Shown here: in pieces, positions 26,234 to 35,504 of the stretch
How positions within the stretch are numbered: position 1 is the stretch's first letter
How the letters are laid out: every line of letters begins with the position of its first letter
Origin: Planctomycetota bacterium
GTDB taxonomy: Bacteria > Planctomycetota > Planctomycetia > Pirellulales > PNKZ01
DNA: 37,510 nucleotides
NCBI GenBank assembly: GCA_018242585.1
Contig: JAFEBQ010000020.1
Span: 1 to 37,510, forward strand
Direction of reading: 5' to 3'
Notes under the pieces: model-generated
What the model was told of the DNA's origin: nothing
The model's input: only the letters and a program-made list of their open reading frames with translations
Database searches by the model: none
Position numbers and translations under genes: made by a program

Positions 26234-26905
26234 ATGAATGTACTGATCGTCGAAGACGACCCGGTGATTGGCAAAGCATTGCAACAAGGCTTCGTCGAAG
26301 CCGGCCACCAATGCACTTGGGTTCGCGACGGCGTCCGCGCCCTGGAGTTAGGTCGCAACAAGAGTCTCGACGCGATCACGCTCGACTTGATGTTGCCCGG
26401 CGTCAGCGGCCTGGACGTGTTGCGCCGACTGCGGGCCGAGAAGATCGTCACGCCCGTGTTGCTGGTGACGGCGCGCGGCAGCGTGGAAGAGCGCGTGGCC
26501 GGTCTGGCCGCGGGTGCCGACGATTATCTGGTCAAGCCGTTCGCTTTTGTGGAACTCATGGCCCGTATCGAGGCCGTCTGCCGCCGAACGGTGACGCGTC
26601 CTTCGCCGACGCTCGAAGTCGGTGACTTGACGCTCGACCTGACCACGCGGCGCGTGGCCCGCGGCGATCGCGAAATCGATCTCACGCCGACCGAATTCAG
26701 CCTGTTGGAATACCTGATGCGGTTTGCCGGCAAAGTGGTTACTCGCAAGATGTTGTGCGAACACTTGTGGGATATGACCTGGGACGGCACGACGAACGTC
26801 ATCGACGTGCATATTAATCGACTTCGCAGTAAACTCGATAAGGGGTACGACGAATCGCTTATCGAGACGGTGCGAGGCCGAGGGTATGCCATCCGCGAAC
26901 CATAA
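26234..26905 (+). CDS. OmpR/PhoB-family response regulator
   Basis: 223 residues. The receiver (1-115) has the acidic pair D8-D9, phospho-acceptor D51 (ITLDLMLPG), VTARGS and K in DDYLVKPF. The winged-helix DNA-binding domain (about 125-220) has LTPTEFSLLEYLM, the recognition-helix region TNVIDVHINRLRSKLD and the wing VRGRGYAIRE. The ATG at 26234 is chosen because it gives the family N-terminus MNVLIVEDD and has GGGAG about 10 bp upstream; the frame is open 105 bp further but with no family sequence. It overlaps the kinase gene by 20 bp, which indicates a cognate pair. Confidence 0.95.
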   Translation: MNVLIVEDDPVIGKALQQGFVEAGHQCTWVRDGVRALELGRNKSLDAITLDLMLPGVSGLDVLRRLRAEKIVTPVLLVTARGSVEERVAGLAAGADDYLVKPFAFVELMARIEAVCRRTVTRPSPTLEVGDLTLDLTTRRVARGDREIDLTPTEFSLLEYLMRFAGKVVTRKMLCEHLWDMTWDGTTNVIDVHINRLRSKLDKGYDESLIETVRGRGYAIREP

Positions 26906-28436
26906 TTCGAACGCCGCGGGCGGATCGCCGAATTATCTATCGCCAGCTTCGGCTGCGCGCTCGATCAGCAGCGCCAACTCGCGCCGTCCGCTGAGCTTTT
27001 GGGAAATCATCGGCTCGCTTCACTTCCGGCTCACCCTCTGGTACTCGGTGGTGACGCTGTTGGTGGTGGTAGCGTCGCTGGGGGCCGTGCGCGAGTCGGT
27101 TCGGCTGACCCTCTTGGGCGAGATCGACGACACGCTTCGCGAAGAGGCGTTGGAAGTCGCCACCACGGTCGAGGAGTTCTATCCCGACTTCGAGCGAATC
27201 GGCCACGAACTGAACCGCAAGGCCCAGACCCACGAACATTCCGACATGTTTATCCGACTGGTCGACCGAACCGACGCCGTCGTGTTCCAGACCAGCACCA
27301 TGCCCAGCGCCATCTCGGGGCGCCCGCCGCTAGCCTTGCAGCCCGACCGGCCGCAAACAATCAGCAACTATCGACTGATCCGCCACGACACCAAGAAGGC
27401 CGACGTGCCGCGCCACTCGATCCAAGTCGGAGTCTCGACCACGTACGTCGCGCGCGACGTGGCCGAGATCGAGCGTATTTTGGCCACGATTGGCGTGGCG
27501 GTGCTATTGATCACGCCCATCGGCGGCTATTGGCTGGCTGGCCGCGCCACGCGCCCCTTGGCGCGGATCATCGACATTACCGCGCGGCTGCACCCGACGA
27601 ATCTGGACGAGCGGTTGCACCTCCGCGGCACGCGCGACGAGCTGGACCGCTTGAGCCAGACGATCAACGGCTTGCTCGACCGCATTGCGGCCTACATCAC
27701 CCAGATGCGCCAGTTCACCGCCGACGCCGCGCACGAACTGCGCTCGCCGATGGCGGCCATGCAAAGCTCGCTCGACGTGGCGCTGACCATTGATCGCACG
27801 CCGGAAGAGTACAAAGAAATCCTGGCCCAAACCCTGGAAGAATGCGCCTCGCTGCGCGATCTGGTGAACAAACTGCTGACGTTGGCTGAGACCGATGCCG
27901 GCCGCATCACCAAGCCGGCCCAGCCGACCGAACTCGACAAGATCGTGTCGCGCTCCTGCGAAATGTTCGCAGCCGTGGCCGAGACGCGTGACGTCAGGTT
28001 GAACCTCGCCAAGCTGGAACCGGCCAACGTCTATGGCGACGCGGCCCGGTTGCGGCAGGTGATCACGAACCTGATCGACAACGCGATTAAGTTCACGCCG
28101 CAAGCGGGCACGGTCACGGTGGAACTGACGGCCGATCCACACCGCGGCGAAGCCCAACTGCGCGTCTGTGACACTGGGGTGGGCATCGTGGCGACCGATT
28201 TGCCCCACATCTTCGAGCGGTTCTATCGGGCCGACAAAGCCCGGCAGCGCGGCGACAAGAGCACGGGCAGCGGGCTGGGACTGAGTATCTGCGAATCGAT
28301 CGTCTCGGCCTACCACGGCACGATCCGCGCCGACAGCTACCCGGGTCGCGGCACCACGATCTTTGTCACGTTGCCGTTGGCCCAAACATCACAAAACGGC
28401 CAGGCCGAAAACCCCGTCGCGTCGTTAACAGGTTAG
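26886..28436 (+). CDS. Membrane sensor histidine kinase
   Basis: 516 residues. TM1 lies at about 46-67 (FRLTLWYSVVTLLVVVASLG), an extracytoplasmic sensor region of about 125 residues follows, and TM2 is at about 198-217. A HAMP domain (about 218-272) leads to the HisKA dimerisation domain with phospho-acceptor H283 in DAAHELRSPMAAM. The HATPase domain has the N box NLIDNAIKF, DTGVGI and GSGLGLSI. The sequence style is of the heavy-metal-sensor (CusS-like) group, but the signal cannot be read. The first 40 residues are a cytoplasmic Ser/Ala/Asn-rich extension. Its ATG lies inside the end of the regulator gene, so translation is coupled. Confidence 0.94.
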   Translation: MPSANHNSNAAGGSPNYLSPASAARSISSANSRRPLSFWEIIGSLHFRLTLWYSVVTLLVVVASLGAVRESVRLTLLGEIDDTLREEALEVATTVEEFYPDFERIGHELNRKAQTHEHSDMFIRLVDRTDAVVFQTSTMPSAISGRPPLALQPDRPQTISNYRLIRHDTKKADVPRHSIQVGVSTTYVARDVAEIERILATIGVAVLLITPIGGYWLAGRATRPLARIIDITARLHPTNLDERLHLRGTRDELDRLSQTINGLLDRIAAYITQMRQFTADAAHELRSPMAAMQSSLDVALTIDRTPEEYKEILAQTLEECASLRDLVNKLLTLAETDAGRITKPAQPTELDKIVSRSCEMFAAVAETRDVRLNLAKLEPANVYGDAARLRQVITNLIDNAIKFTPQAGTVTVELTADPHRGEAQLRVCDTGVGIVATDLPHIFERFYRADKARQRGDKSTGSGLGLSICESIVSAYHGTIRADSYPGRGTTIFVTLPLAQTSQNGQAENPVASLTG

Positions 28437-28461
28437 GGCAACTCTCAAGAGATTGTAGCGG

Positions 28462-28557
28462 GGGTGGCACGTCCCAAGCGCAGGGCGTGGGGAATCGCCA
28501 ATCAAATACCGGATTCAGTACATGCCTCCCCATGCCCGAAGGGCGGGCGTGCCACCC
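28462..28557. repeat. Inverted-repeat intergenic element (GGGTGGCAC type)
   Basis: GGGTGGCAC (28462-28470) and GTGCCACCC (28549-28557) are perfect 9-bp inverted repeats at the ends of a 96-bp element that contains internal GCCCGAAGGGC-type pairing. It fills the gap between the convergent kinase and MOSC genes. Confidence 0.65.
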
Positions 28558-28574
28558 AGAAGCTAAATCGTGAT

Positions 28575-29357
28575 CTAGTTGCCGTCCACGACCAATTCGT
28601 CCCCCACGCGCAATGTGCCGCCGACGTGGCCCAGGGCGGGACGGGTGTTCAATGTCAGCCGGTAGAAATGATCGAATCGCGCGCGGGGCGCCCACGCGGG
28701 CAAGGTGTCCTCGCGATGCCGCGCGAATGTCTTGGCGAACCCCTGCCAGGTGTCGCCGGTCTCGGGATTTCGCGTCGGCACGACGCACCGCTGGCAAGGG
28801 TTGGTCCCCTCGAAACGAACCTCGCCCAATCGAAACGGCACCGACTCACCCGGCTCACCACAAAGCCGATCTTCCCAGAACGGTTCGGCGTCTTCGATCA
28901 CCAGGTTGGCGCGGAAGCGGCGTTCGATCTGATCGGCCGGAAACTGCGGAAACCAACTCGCGACCGAAGCGAGCGACGCCCGGCTAACCAGCGTCGGCCC
29001 GGGCGAGTCGGTATCGTCCGGAAAGCCCGCCGCGACGTTCTCGATCAATCGCACCGGCTCGGCAAAGGAGCGGCTGAGCCAGGCCTCGATCGCCTCGCCA
29101 TCGTGGGCCAGCGAGAACGTCGTGGCCGTATGATCATCAACGGCCAGCGCCACCGATTCGGCCGACAAATCGAACGCGGCGCGCAGGTGATGCACCTGGG
29201 GCGTTCGCTTGGCGTTGATCACATCGCCGGCGGCGTCAACGATTTCCCAGCGCCGATCCCAGGCCAGCGCCCCGCTGGCCAGCACGTCAATTGATTCGAC
29301 CTGTACGCCGGGCAACGACTTGATCGGATAGACCGTGATCGACGCCAACCGAGGCAT
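28575..29357 (-). CDS. MOSC-domain protein (YcbX/mARC-like)
   Basis: 260 residues from the ATG at 29357; upstream in-frame sequence is the reverse of the fba terminator and lacks family text. The N-terminal MOSC_N beta-barrel starts LASITVYPIKSLPGVQVES. The MOSC domain follows, with the conserved Cys segment NPCQRCVVPTRNPETGD and the RFRANLVIEDAEPFWED segment. YcbX and mARC proteins use a molybdenum cofactor, coordinated by a Cys of this motif, to reduce N-hydroxylated compounds. No redox partner domain (such as a C-terminal 2Fe-2S ferredoxin) is fused here. Probably cytoplasmic. Confidence 0.9.
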   Translation of the reverse strand: MPRLASITVYPIKSLPGVQVESIDVLASGALAWDRRWEIVDAAGDVINAKRTPQVHHLRAAFDLSAESVALAVDDHTATTFSLAHDGEAIEAWLSRSFAEPVRLIENVAAGFPDDTDSPGPTLVSRASLASVASWFPQFPADQIERRFRANLVIEDAEPFWEDRLCGEPGESVPFRLGEVRFEGTNPCQRCVVPTRNPETGDTWQGFAKTFARHREDTLPAWAPRARFDHFYRLTLNTRPALGHVGGTLRVGDELVVDGN

Positions 29358-29389
29358 AGCATCCACCCTTTGCAGAGCGCCCGAAACGA

Positions 29390-29425
29390 AAGCAGGCCCC
29401 GCAACGTGCGTCGCAGGGCCTGCTT
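29390..29425 (-). terminator. Intrinsic terminator downstream of fba
   Basis: AAGCAGGCCC (29390-29399) and GGGCCTGCTT (29416-29425) form a 10-bp stem with a 16-nt loop. On the - strand it follows the fba stop by about 30 bp and continues into TTTCGTTTC, a weak T-run. It also separates fba from the MOSC gene. Confidence 0.65.
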
Positions 29426-29454
29426 CGATTCGATACCGGGGAGCGACGACGCAA

Positions 29455-30450
29455 CTAGGCGCGAACCGCGGCCAGTTCCTTGCGCACCGCTTCCAACTGG
29501 CCCGCCGAGCCCAGCTTGTGGTTCTTGTGAATGATGAAGTCCGCGTACGCAGCCATAAACGGCTTGCCCGGCGTGCGCGGGTCAAAGTCAGCCGGCTTGT
29601 CGCGGAAAGTCTCGCGGTAGATCGCGCACCAGACCAGGCGGCCATCGGTGTCGATGTTCACCTTGGTCACCCCCAGCTTGGCGGCCGGCAGGTAATCGCC
29701 TTCACGCACGCCGCTGGTGTCGGGCATCTTGCCGCCGGCGTTGTTGATCCGGTCGACCCATTCCTTGGGCACGCTGCTGCTGCCGTGCATCACCAGGGGA
29801 TAGCCAGGCAGACGCTTTTGAATCTGCTCGATCCGGTCGAAGTGCAGGGCTTGCGAGCCCTTGAACTTGTAGGCGCCGTGCGAGGTGCCGATGGCCACGG
29901 CCAGCGAGTCACAGCCCGAGCGCTCGACGAACTCGACCGCCTGGTCCGGATCGGTCAAGCAGGCGTGTTCGGCTTCGACCGAGATGTCTTCCTCGACACC
30001 ACCCAGCATGCCCAACTCGGCTTCGACCGACAATCCGCGCTCGTGAGCCCGTTCGACCACGCGCTTGGTGATGGCGATGTTCTGGTCGAACGTCTCGTGC
30101 GAGGCGTCGATCATCACCGAAGAATAGAAGCCGCTGTCGATGCACTCGTAGCAGACCTCTTCGGTGCCGTGGTCCAAGTGGACGGCAAAGATCGCGTCGG
30201 GAAACACCTCTTCCGACGTGCGAATCATCGCTTCTAGATACCGCTTGTCGGTGTAGCCCCGCGCGCCGCGCGAAAGCTGGATGATGAACGGAGCGCTGTC
30301 CTTGGTGCTGGACGCTTCTTCGTTCGAGTTCCGCTTGCCCAAGTTGCCGCGGAACAGGCCAATGGTCTGTTCCAGATTGTTGATGTTGTACGCGCCGACG
30401 GCATATTTGCCGTATGCTAGCTCGAACAGGGCTTTCGTCGTGACGATCAT
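29455..30450 (-). CDS. fba: Class II fructose-bisphosphate aldolase
   Basis: 331 residues. Interconverts fructose 1,6-bisphosphate with glyceraldehyde 3-phosphate and dihydroxyacetone phosphate using zinc. Family segments are the N-terminal YAVGAYNINNLEQ, FAVHLDHGTE (catalytic Asp and zinc His), VEAELGMLGG followed by EDISVE, AIGTSHGAYKFKG (zinc His), LVMHGSSSVP (zinc His) and VTKVNIDTDGRL. The ATG at 30450 gives the usual MIVTTKALFELAYG start and has GAGGAG about 14 bp upstream; an ATG 48 bp further upstream adds non-family sequence. Cytoplasmic. It is divergent from kdsD, with a palindrome TGTGTTACACA (30578-30588) between them. Confidence 0.96.
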   Translation of the reverse strand: MIVTTKALFELAYGKYAVGAYNINNLEQTIGLFRGNLGKRNSNEEASSTKDSAPFIIQLSRGARGYTDKRYLEAMIRTSEEVFPDAIFAVHLDHGTEEVCYECIDSGFYSSVMIDASHETFDQNIAITKRVVERAHERGLSVEAELGMLGGVEEDISVEAEHACLTDPDQAVEFVERSGCDSLAVAIGTSHGAYKFKGSQALHFDRIEQIQKRLPGYPLVMHGSSSVPKEWVDRINNAGGKMPDTSGVREGDYLPAAKLGVTKVNIDTDGRLVWCAIYRETFRDKPADFDPRTPGKPFMAAYADFIIHKNHKLGSAGQLEAVRKELAAVRA

Positions 30451-30577
30451 CGGTAACTCAATCTCCTCGTCCCGTGGGACGGCTGGCAACCAGGGCAACG
30501 AAATGTAGAAAAGTCGGGGTGTCGGCGGGCGACGCGCTCTGATCGTAACACGTTGCCCCCTAAGTTTGTAGAGGCCG

Positions 30578-30588
30578 TGTGTTACACA
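30578..30588. promoter_or_regulatory. Palindrome between fba and kdsD, possible operator
   Basis: TGTGTTACACA is a perfect 5+1+5 palindrome in the divergent intergenic region. A related CGTAACACG lies about 30 bp away at 30544-30552. Binding by a regulator is an inference from symmetry only. Confidence 0.25.
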
Positions 30589-30667
30589 TTGGATAGCCGC
30601 CGGCTAGGCCTTGGTAGGGGGCGTCGCCCGAGTGAACGCTAGCAAAGCGCCGAACATTGAGCTGCTG

Positions 30668-30696
30668 TTCCGCGCCTGGTCCCCTCGCGGTACAAT
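30668..30696 (+). promoter_or_regulatory. Candidate promoter for the kdsD-kdsC-lpt operon
   Basis: TACAAT at 30691-30696 (five of six -10 bases) with a weak -35, TTCCGC, at 30668-30673 and a 17-bp spacer. It would start transcripts about 50 nt before kdsD. Confidence 0.35.
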
Positions 30697-30753
30697 CGAG
30701 TCCCTGCGCCGCAACGACTTACAAACGACCGCCGGTCAAGGATGACCCCGACG

Positions 30754-31773
30754 ATGAGTTCCGAAGCCGCTCTGCGCCTCGAACCGTTAAGTCCCTTCGA
30801 GCAACTCGCTTACGCCCGCGAGATTCTGCAGCTAGAAGCCGAATCGCTGACTAAGCTGTCGGCGCGGCTGAGCCTCGACTTCTGCCGCGCGGTGGAACTG
30901 GTCTGCGCCTGTCGCGGCAACGTGGTGGTCACCGGCATGGGAAAGGCCGGCCTGGTCGGCCAAAAGATCTCGGCCACGTTGGCGTCGACAGGCACGCGCA
31001 GCATCTACCTGCACCCGGCCGAAGCGGTCCACGGCGACCTGGGCCGGGTCAGCAGCGACGACGTGATTTTGGCTCTGTCGCAAAGTGGCGAGACCGAAGA
31101 AGTAATCCGTTTGCTGCCATTACTAACCAAAATGCAAACGCCGATCATCGCCGTCACCGGCCGCGAGACCAACACGCTGGCTCGGGCCGCGACGGTGACC
31201 TTGGCGTTGGGTGCAATGCGTGAAGCTTGCTCGCTGGGGCTGGCCCCCAGCACCAGCACGACGGCCATGCTGGCGCTGGGCGACGCGTTGGCCCTGGTTG
31301 CCAGCCGTGCCAACCGGTTCGGCCGCGCCGACTTTGCCCGCTTGCACCCGGCCGGTGCGTTGGGGCGCGAGCTGAGTCATGTCGAAGATTACATGCGCCC
31401 CTTGGCCGAATGCCGTCTGGCGCGCGACAATGCGACGGTGCGTGACGTGTTCGCCGCGCTGCGCCGACCCGGTCGGCGCAGCGGCGCGGTCATGCTGACC
31501 GACGCCGAAGGGCGGCTAAGCGGCTTGTTCACCGATAGCGACCTGGCTCGGCTGTTCGAGGCCCGCCGCGACGACGCCTTTGACGGACCGATTTGCGACG
31601 TGATGACCGCGCGGCCGACGACGGTGCCGGTCGGCGCGATGCTGACCGACGCCGTGGCGATGATGGCCGAGCGCAAGATCAGCGAGTTGCCGGTCGTCGA
31701 CGGCCGCGGCGCGCCGGCCGGCCTGATCGACATTACCGACATGGTGGGGATGATCCCCGACACACCGCGCTAA
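30754..31773 (+). CDS. kdsD: Arabinose-5-phosphate isomerase (KpsF/GutQ/KdsD family)
   Basis: 339 residues. Converts ribulose 5-phosphate to arabinose 5-phosphate, the first step towards KDO. The SIS domain (about 30-170) has VVVTGMGKAGLVGQKIS, STGTRSIYLHPAEAVHGDLG and ALSQSGETEE. Two CBS domains follow (about 205-335; DYMRPLAECRL; ICDVMTARPTTVPVG). The ATG at 30754 is preferred over one at 30742 because AAGG at 30738-30741 touches the earlier ATG and cannot serve it. It is the first gene of an operon with kdsC (47 bp downstream) and the Lpt-like gene. The kdsC neighbour supports the KdsD role over glucitol-linked GutQ. Confidence 0.93.
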   Translation: MSSEAALRLEPLSPFEQLAYAREILQLEAESLTKLSARLSLDFCRAVELVCACRGNVVVTGMGKAGLVGQKISATLASTGTRSIYLHPAEAVHGDLGRVSSDDVILALSQSGETEEVIRLLPLLTKMQTPIIAVTGRETNTLARAATVTLALGAMREACSLGLAPSTSTTAMLALGDALALVASRANRFGRADFARLHPAGALGRELSHVEDYMRPLAECRLARDNATVRDVFAALRRPGRRSGAVMLTDAEGRLSGLFTDSDLARLFEARRDDAFDGPICDVMTARPTTVPVGAMLTDAVAMMAERKISELPVVDGRGAPAGLIDITDMVGMIPDTPR

Positions 31774-31820
31774 CAGGGAACCACACGCCGACTGGGACCG
31801 TCCAAGACTACGTGAGCTTT

Positions 31821-32339
31821 ATGAGCATTACTCGACAATGTGAACCGATCGAGCTCATCCTTTCGGATGTCGACGGCGTGCTGACCGAAGGGAGCATCAT
31901 CTTTGACAATGAAGGTGTCGAGCTGAAGCGGTTCCACATCCGCGACGGGCTGGGCATTAAGCTCTGGCGGCGCGCCGGCGGCAAGTTCGGCATTCTGACC
32001 GGGCGCAATTCGCACATTGTCAACGTCCGCGCGGCCGAGCTAGGCATCGACCTGGTCCGACAAGGGACCGAGCAAAAGAGCCCCGCGGCGCGCGAGATCA
32101 TCGCCCAGTTGGGCTTGCGCCCCGAGCAGGTTTGCTATATCGGGGACGATCTTCCCGACCTGCCGCCAATGAAGTCCGTCGGACTGGCGGTGGCCGTGGC
32201 CGACGCTTCGCCCGAGGTGCGCGAGGCGGCCGACTATGTGACCAAGTTGCCCGGCGGCCGCGGCGCGGTGCGCGAAACGATCGAGATGATTCTCAAGGCC
32301 CAGCGTCGTTGGGACGACCTGATCCGCACCTATCAATAA
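31821..32339 (+). CDS. kdsC: 3-deoxy-D-manno-octulosonate 8-phosphate phosphatase
   Basis: 172 residues, a cap-less HAD phosphatase of C0 type. ELILSDVDGVLTEG carries the nucleophile and acid/base Asp pair, GILTGRNSHIV the motif II residue, then a Lys in GTEQKSPAA and GDDLPDLPPM as the metal-binding motif. It dephosphorylates KDO 8-phosphate to KDO, an inner-core sugar of lipopolysaccharide. The ATG at 31821 gives the family N-terminus; the frame is open further upstream through the end of kdsD. It lies between kdsD and the Lpt-like gene. Confidence 0.94.
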   Translation: MSITRQCEPIELILSDVDGVLTEGSIIFDNEGVELKRFHIRDGLGIKLWRRAGGKFGILTGRNSHIVNVRAAELGIDLVRQGTEQKSPAAREIIAQLGLRPEQVCYIGDDLPDLPPMKSVGLAVAVADASPEVREAADYVTKLPGGRGAVRETIEMILKAQRRWDDLIRTYQ

Positions 32340-32392
32340 CCGCTCACGGACGAGCCGTTTACGCCCCACGGAAGGATGTACGCTTAAGCGCC

Positions 32393-35300
32393 ATGCCCAA
32401 GGAGTACTACAAGCGCGTGGCCAGCAGCTTGGCAGCGGTCTTCGTTGCCTATGTGGTCTATGCGCTCTTGGTGGTCCCCTGGGTCGAGCCCGAGTTGGTG
32501 GCCAGCGACGATGTGCCCGTCATCGTGCCGGACGTCTCGAAGACCTACGTCGAGCAGCAGCGCGAGATGCTTAAGCAGTGGTTTCTGCCCGGCGACTGGG
32601 AGCTGACCACGCTGAAAATCCTGGAAACGTCCTACGGCATTTTGCTAGCCGGCGAGTACAAGAACCGTCCCGACGGTGCGATGGAGATCAAGCCCTGCAC
32701 GGTGATCTCGATTCCCGAAGGGGACGAGTCCACTCTTCGCGAGCGCCAGCGCCAGGCGATCATCATGCGAGCCCCCGAGGGGGCGATCCTGCAGTTCGAC
32801 GGTCCGCTCGACCTGAAACGGTCCCAAGGGAGCCAGCTTCGCAGCGGCCAGTTGATCGGCGCGGTCACCATTCGCAGCGACAATTCCGAGCCTGGTCCGC
32901 AGGACGACCTGCTGATCCACGCCAGCAATCTCGAGCTGTCACAACAGCGGATCTATTCGACCCAGCCGCTCGATTTTCAGATGGGCCCCAATCGCGGCCG
33001 CGGGCGGCGGTTGCAAATCCAGATGGCCGCCGGCAAACAGAACGTCGGCTTTCGCGGCATGACCTCGTTGGAGATCGCGCAAGACGTCGAGATGCGTCTC
33101 GAGCCGGGGCAGTCCGACATGTTCCCCGGCAAGAGCAACGATCCCAAGCCAGCGATTGGTCCCAGCAAGCCGCAGCCGCCGGTCGAAATCCGCTGCAAGG
33201 GCCCGTTCCGGTTCGACTTTGAACAGCGCGTGGCGACGTTCCGCGATCGGGTCGACGTCCGCCGCCTGACCGGCACGCCGAATCCTGACAGCATGACGGG
33301 CGATCTGTTATCGCTGACATTCATCGAAGCCGCCCAGAAAGCGTCAGCCACGGAGCCCACGCCAACGAAACCTGGCGCCGCCGAACCCAAACGCGATCAG
33401 CTTCACCTCGAGCCCAAGCGTGTCGAAATGCTCGGCAGTCCGGTGATGGTTCGCGCGCCGTCGTCAGCGCTCGAAGCGATGGGGCAGCAACTCGAATACG
33501 ATGTCGCCAGCGGCGGCGTCACCCTGCGCGGCGCGAACCAGGTGCAACTGGTCCACGAAGGTCGCCAGATTCAGGCTCGCGAAGTCTTCGCCAAGCCGGG
33601 CGTCGAAGGCTCGCTCGGCGAGTTCCGCGCGCTGGGGCCGGGCTGGTTGCGCGGGTCGCTGCCCGACGATCCCAGCCAGCCGATCCTGGCGCGCTGGACC
33701 ACGATCGCTCACTTCCGCCCCAGCGAAGGACAGCAGTTGCTCAGCCTGGAAGGGGACGCTCACGTCGAGGCCGGCGATCAAGGTTCGCTCGACGCCAGCA
33801 AGATTTATCTCTGGCTTGTCGAGTCGCCGCCCAAGCCGGTCGTGCATGTCGGCCCGGCCGAAGGCCCGCGCCGCAACGAGATGCGCCCCGATCGGATGTT
33901 GGCCCAAGGCAGCGTGAAAATCAAATCGCCTAGTGTCACCGGCGAAGTCGAGGAGCTGCAAGCCTGGTTCGAGCCCGCCAGCCCCGCGCCGCATGTCGTG
34001 CGTCGCGAGCCGGTCGGCGCTCCGCCAGGTGTCCGCGAGGAAGCCATTGCCCCCGGTGTGCCGGCCCCCGTGTTCGCGCCGGCGGGCATGGCCCATCCGC
34101 CGCGAGGAGTGCGAGTCGACAACACGCCGCGCCAGCCCAAGGGCCCTCCGGCCCAGCAGTTTCACGTCGAAGGGAAGCAGATGCGCATCCGCGCGCGCTT
34201 GACCGACACCTCGATGGAATTGGCCGATCTGTTCATCGAGCAGAACGTCAAGCTCACCGAAACGCGCACCGCCAAGCCCGACGACAAACCGCTGAAGATC
34301 GTCGGCCAGCAGCTTCACCTGCAACAGCCGCAGCCTGGCGCCGAAATCGTCAGCGTCAGCGGCAAGCCGGCCTACATCGAAGCCCGCAGCTTGACGATGG
34401 TGTCGGACGTGGTCCGCTTGAACCGCGGCCAAAACCTGATGTGGACCGACGGCGCAGGTTCCATGTCGGTCCCGGTCCAACCGAAAGCCGCCGATGGCAC
34501 GACGAAGCCAGGTCCACCGATTCCGCTCGATGTCTCGTGGCAAGGACAGATGCAGTTCGACGGCCTGGTCGCCCGGTTCGAGCGCAACGTCGAAGCGCGT
34601 CACGCCACGCAAGCCCTCAAGACGCAATTGCTCGAAGCCAAGTTCAGCAAGCCCGTCTCGTTTCAGGCCTCGCCCGACGGCGGCAGTGGACAACTTGATC
34701 CAGGTGGCGATCCGACGCGGCCAGACATCTCGCAGTTGAGTTGCCGGCAAGGGGTGTGGCTCGAAAACCGCACGATTGTTGAGAATACGCTGCAATCGAT
34801 CGACACCATGCAGATGGAAGAACTCGATCTTTGGCAAGCAACCGGCGACGTCAGCGGCGCTGGCCCCGGCGCGGTCACATCGATCCGGCTGGGCCAGGCC
34901 GGCGACGCGCTGCCCGGCGCTCAGCAGGGTGCAATTCCCGCCGCGCCCGCACTAGCGGCGCCGGGCCAGAACGGCGGGGCGCCCGGCATCGTCTTCCTGC
35001 ATGTTCGCTTTCAGCGCGGGCTGTCGGGCAACCTGCAACGCCACCAGATCCAATTCGACAACCAGGTCCGCGCCGTTTACGGGCCGATACCGACGTGGGA
35101 AACACGACTGGACATCGATCGCCCCGAGACCTGGGGCCCGCGCGGCGTCGGCTTGTCGAGCGACAAGTTGAACCTGGTCGAGGCGCCGTCGCTCGTCCGC
35201 GGCAAAAGCAACCTGGAACTTGAAGCGATCGGAAACACGCTGGTCGAAGGGACCGGCTTCACGGCCCGGGCCAACCGGCTGACCTATTCGCAAGGCAAGG

Positions 35301-35488
35301 ACATGCTGGTGCTGGAAGGGGACGGGCGGACGCCGGCTCGGCTCTATCGCCAGATGCGCGTCGGCGCGCCGCCGGTCGAAGCGGCCGCGCGGAAGATTCA
35401 ATACTGGCCGGGCACGGGACGCTCGGACGTGTCGGACGTGCAGATTTTGGACCTGACCGAAATCCCCGGCATGGGCCCGCGGAAGTAA
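32393..35488 (+). CDS. Giant LptC/OstA (LptA)-like envelope protein
   Basis: 1031 residues, against about 190 each for LptC and LptA. One N-terminal membrane helix (about 9-30; LAAVFVAYVVYALLVVPWV) acts as signal anchor. The rest is beta-rich with repeated strand pairs of the OstA/LptC type: LLSLEGDAHVEAGDQG, MLAQGSVKIKSPSVTGEVEE, ADLFIEQNVKLTE and ANRLTYSQGKDMLVLEGDG. Pro-rich loops (about 245-265, 540-590 and 840-865) separate the blocks. Directly following kdsD and kdsC reproduces the proteobacterial kdsD-kdsC-lptC-lptA order, so a role as the periplasmic lipopolysaccharide bridge is likely. No lptB follows. AAGGA lies about 16 bp before the ATG, a poor distance. Confidence 0.75.
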   Translation: MPKEYYKRVASSLAAVFVAYVVYALLVVPWVEPELVASDDVPVIVPDVSKTYVEQQREMLKQWFLPGDWELTTLKILETSYGILLAGEYKNRPDGAMEIKPCTVISIPEGDESTLRERQRQAIIMRAPEGAILQFDGPLDLKRSQGSQLRSGQLIGAVTIRSDNSEPGPQDDLLIHASNLELSQQRIYSTQPLDFQMGPNRGRGRRLQIQMAAGKQNVGFRGMTSLEIAQDVEMRLEPGQSDMFPGKSNDPKPAIGPSKPQPPVEIRCKGPFRFDFEQRVATFRDRVDVRRLTGTPNPDSMTGDLLSLTFIEAAQKASATEPTPTKPGAAEPKRDQLHLEPKRVEMLGSPVMVRAPSSALEAMGQQLEYDVASGGVTLRGANQVQLVHEGRQIQAREVFAKPGVEGSLGEFRALGPGWLRGSLPDDPSQPILARWTTIAHFRPSEGQQLLSLEGDAHVEAGDQGSLDASKIYLWLVESPPKPVVHVGPAEGPRRNEMRPDRMLAQGSVKIKSPSVTGEVEELQAWFEPASPAPHVVRREPVGAPPGVREEAIAPGVPAPVFAPAGMAHPPRGVRVDNTPRQPKGPPAQQFHVEGKQMRIRARLTDTSMELADLFIEQNVKLTETRTAKPDDKPLKIVGQQLHLQQPQPGAEIVSVSGKPAYIEARSLTMVSDVVRLNRGQNLMWTDGAGSMSVPVQPKAADGTTKPGPPIPLDVSWQGQMQFDGLVARFERNVEARHATQALKTQLLEAKFSKPVSFQASPDGGSGQLDPGGDPTRPDISQLSCRQGVWLENRTIVENTLQSIDTMQMEELDLWQATGDVSGAGPGAVTSIRLGQAGDALPGAQQGAIPAAPALAAPGQNGGAPGIVFLHVRFQRGLSGNLQRHQIQFDNQVRAVYGPIPTWETRLDIDRPETWGPRGVGLSSDKLNLVEAPSLVRGKSNLELEAIGNTLVEGTGFTARANRLTYSQGKDMLVLEGDGRTPARLYRQMRVGAPPVEAAARKIQYWPGTGRSDVSDVQILDLTEIPGMGPRK

Positions 35489-35504
35489 TTGCCGGGCCTT
35501 TGAG

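Noticed and set aside
33464..34837. 457-codon open frame antisense to the Lpt-like gene
   Set aside because: Shadow frame with Arg/Gly/Leu/Asp-rich text and no start-site signal.
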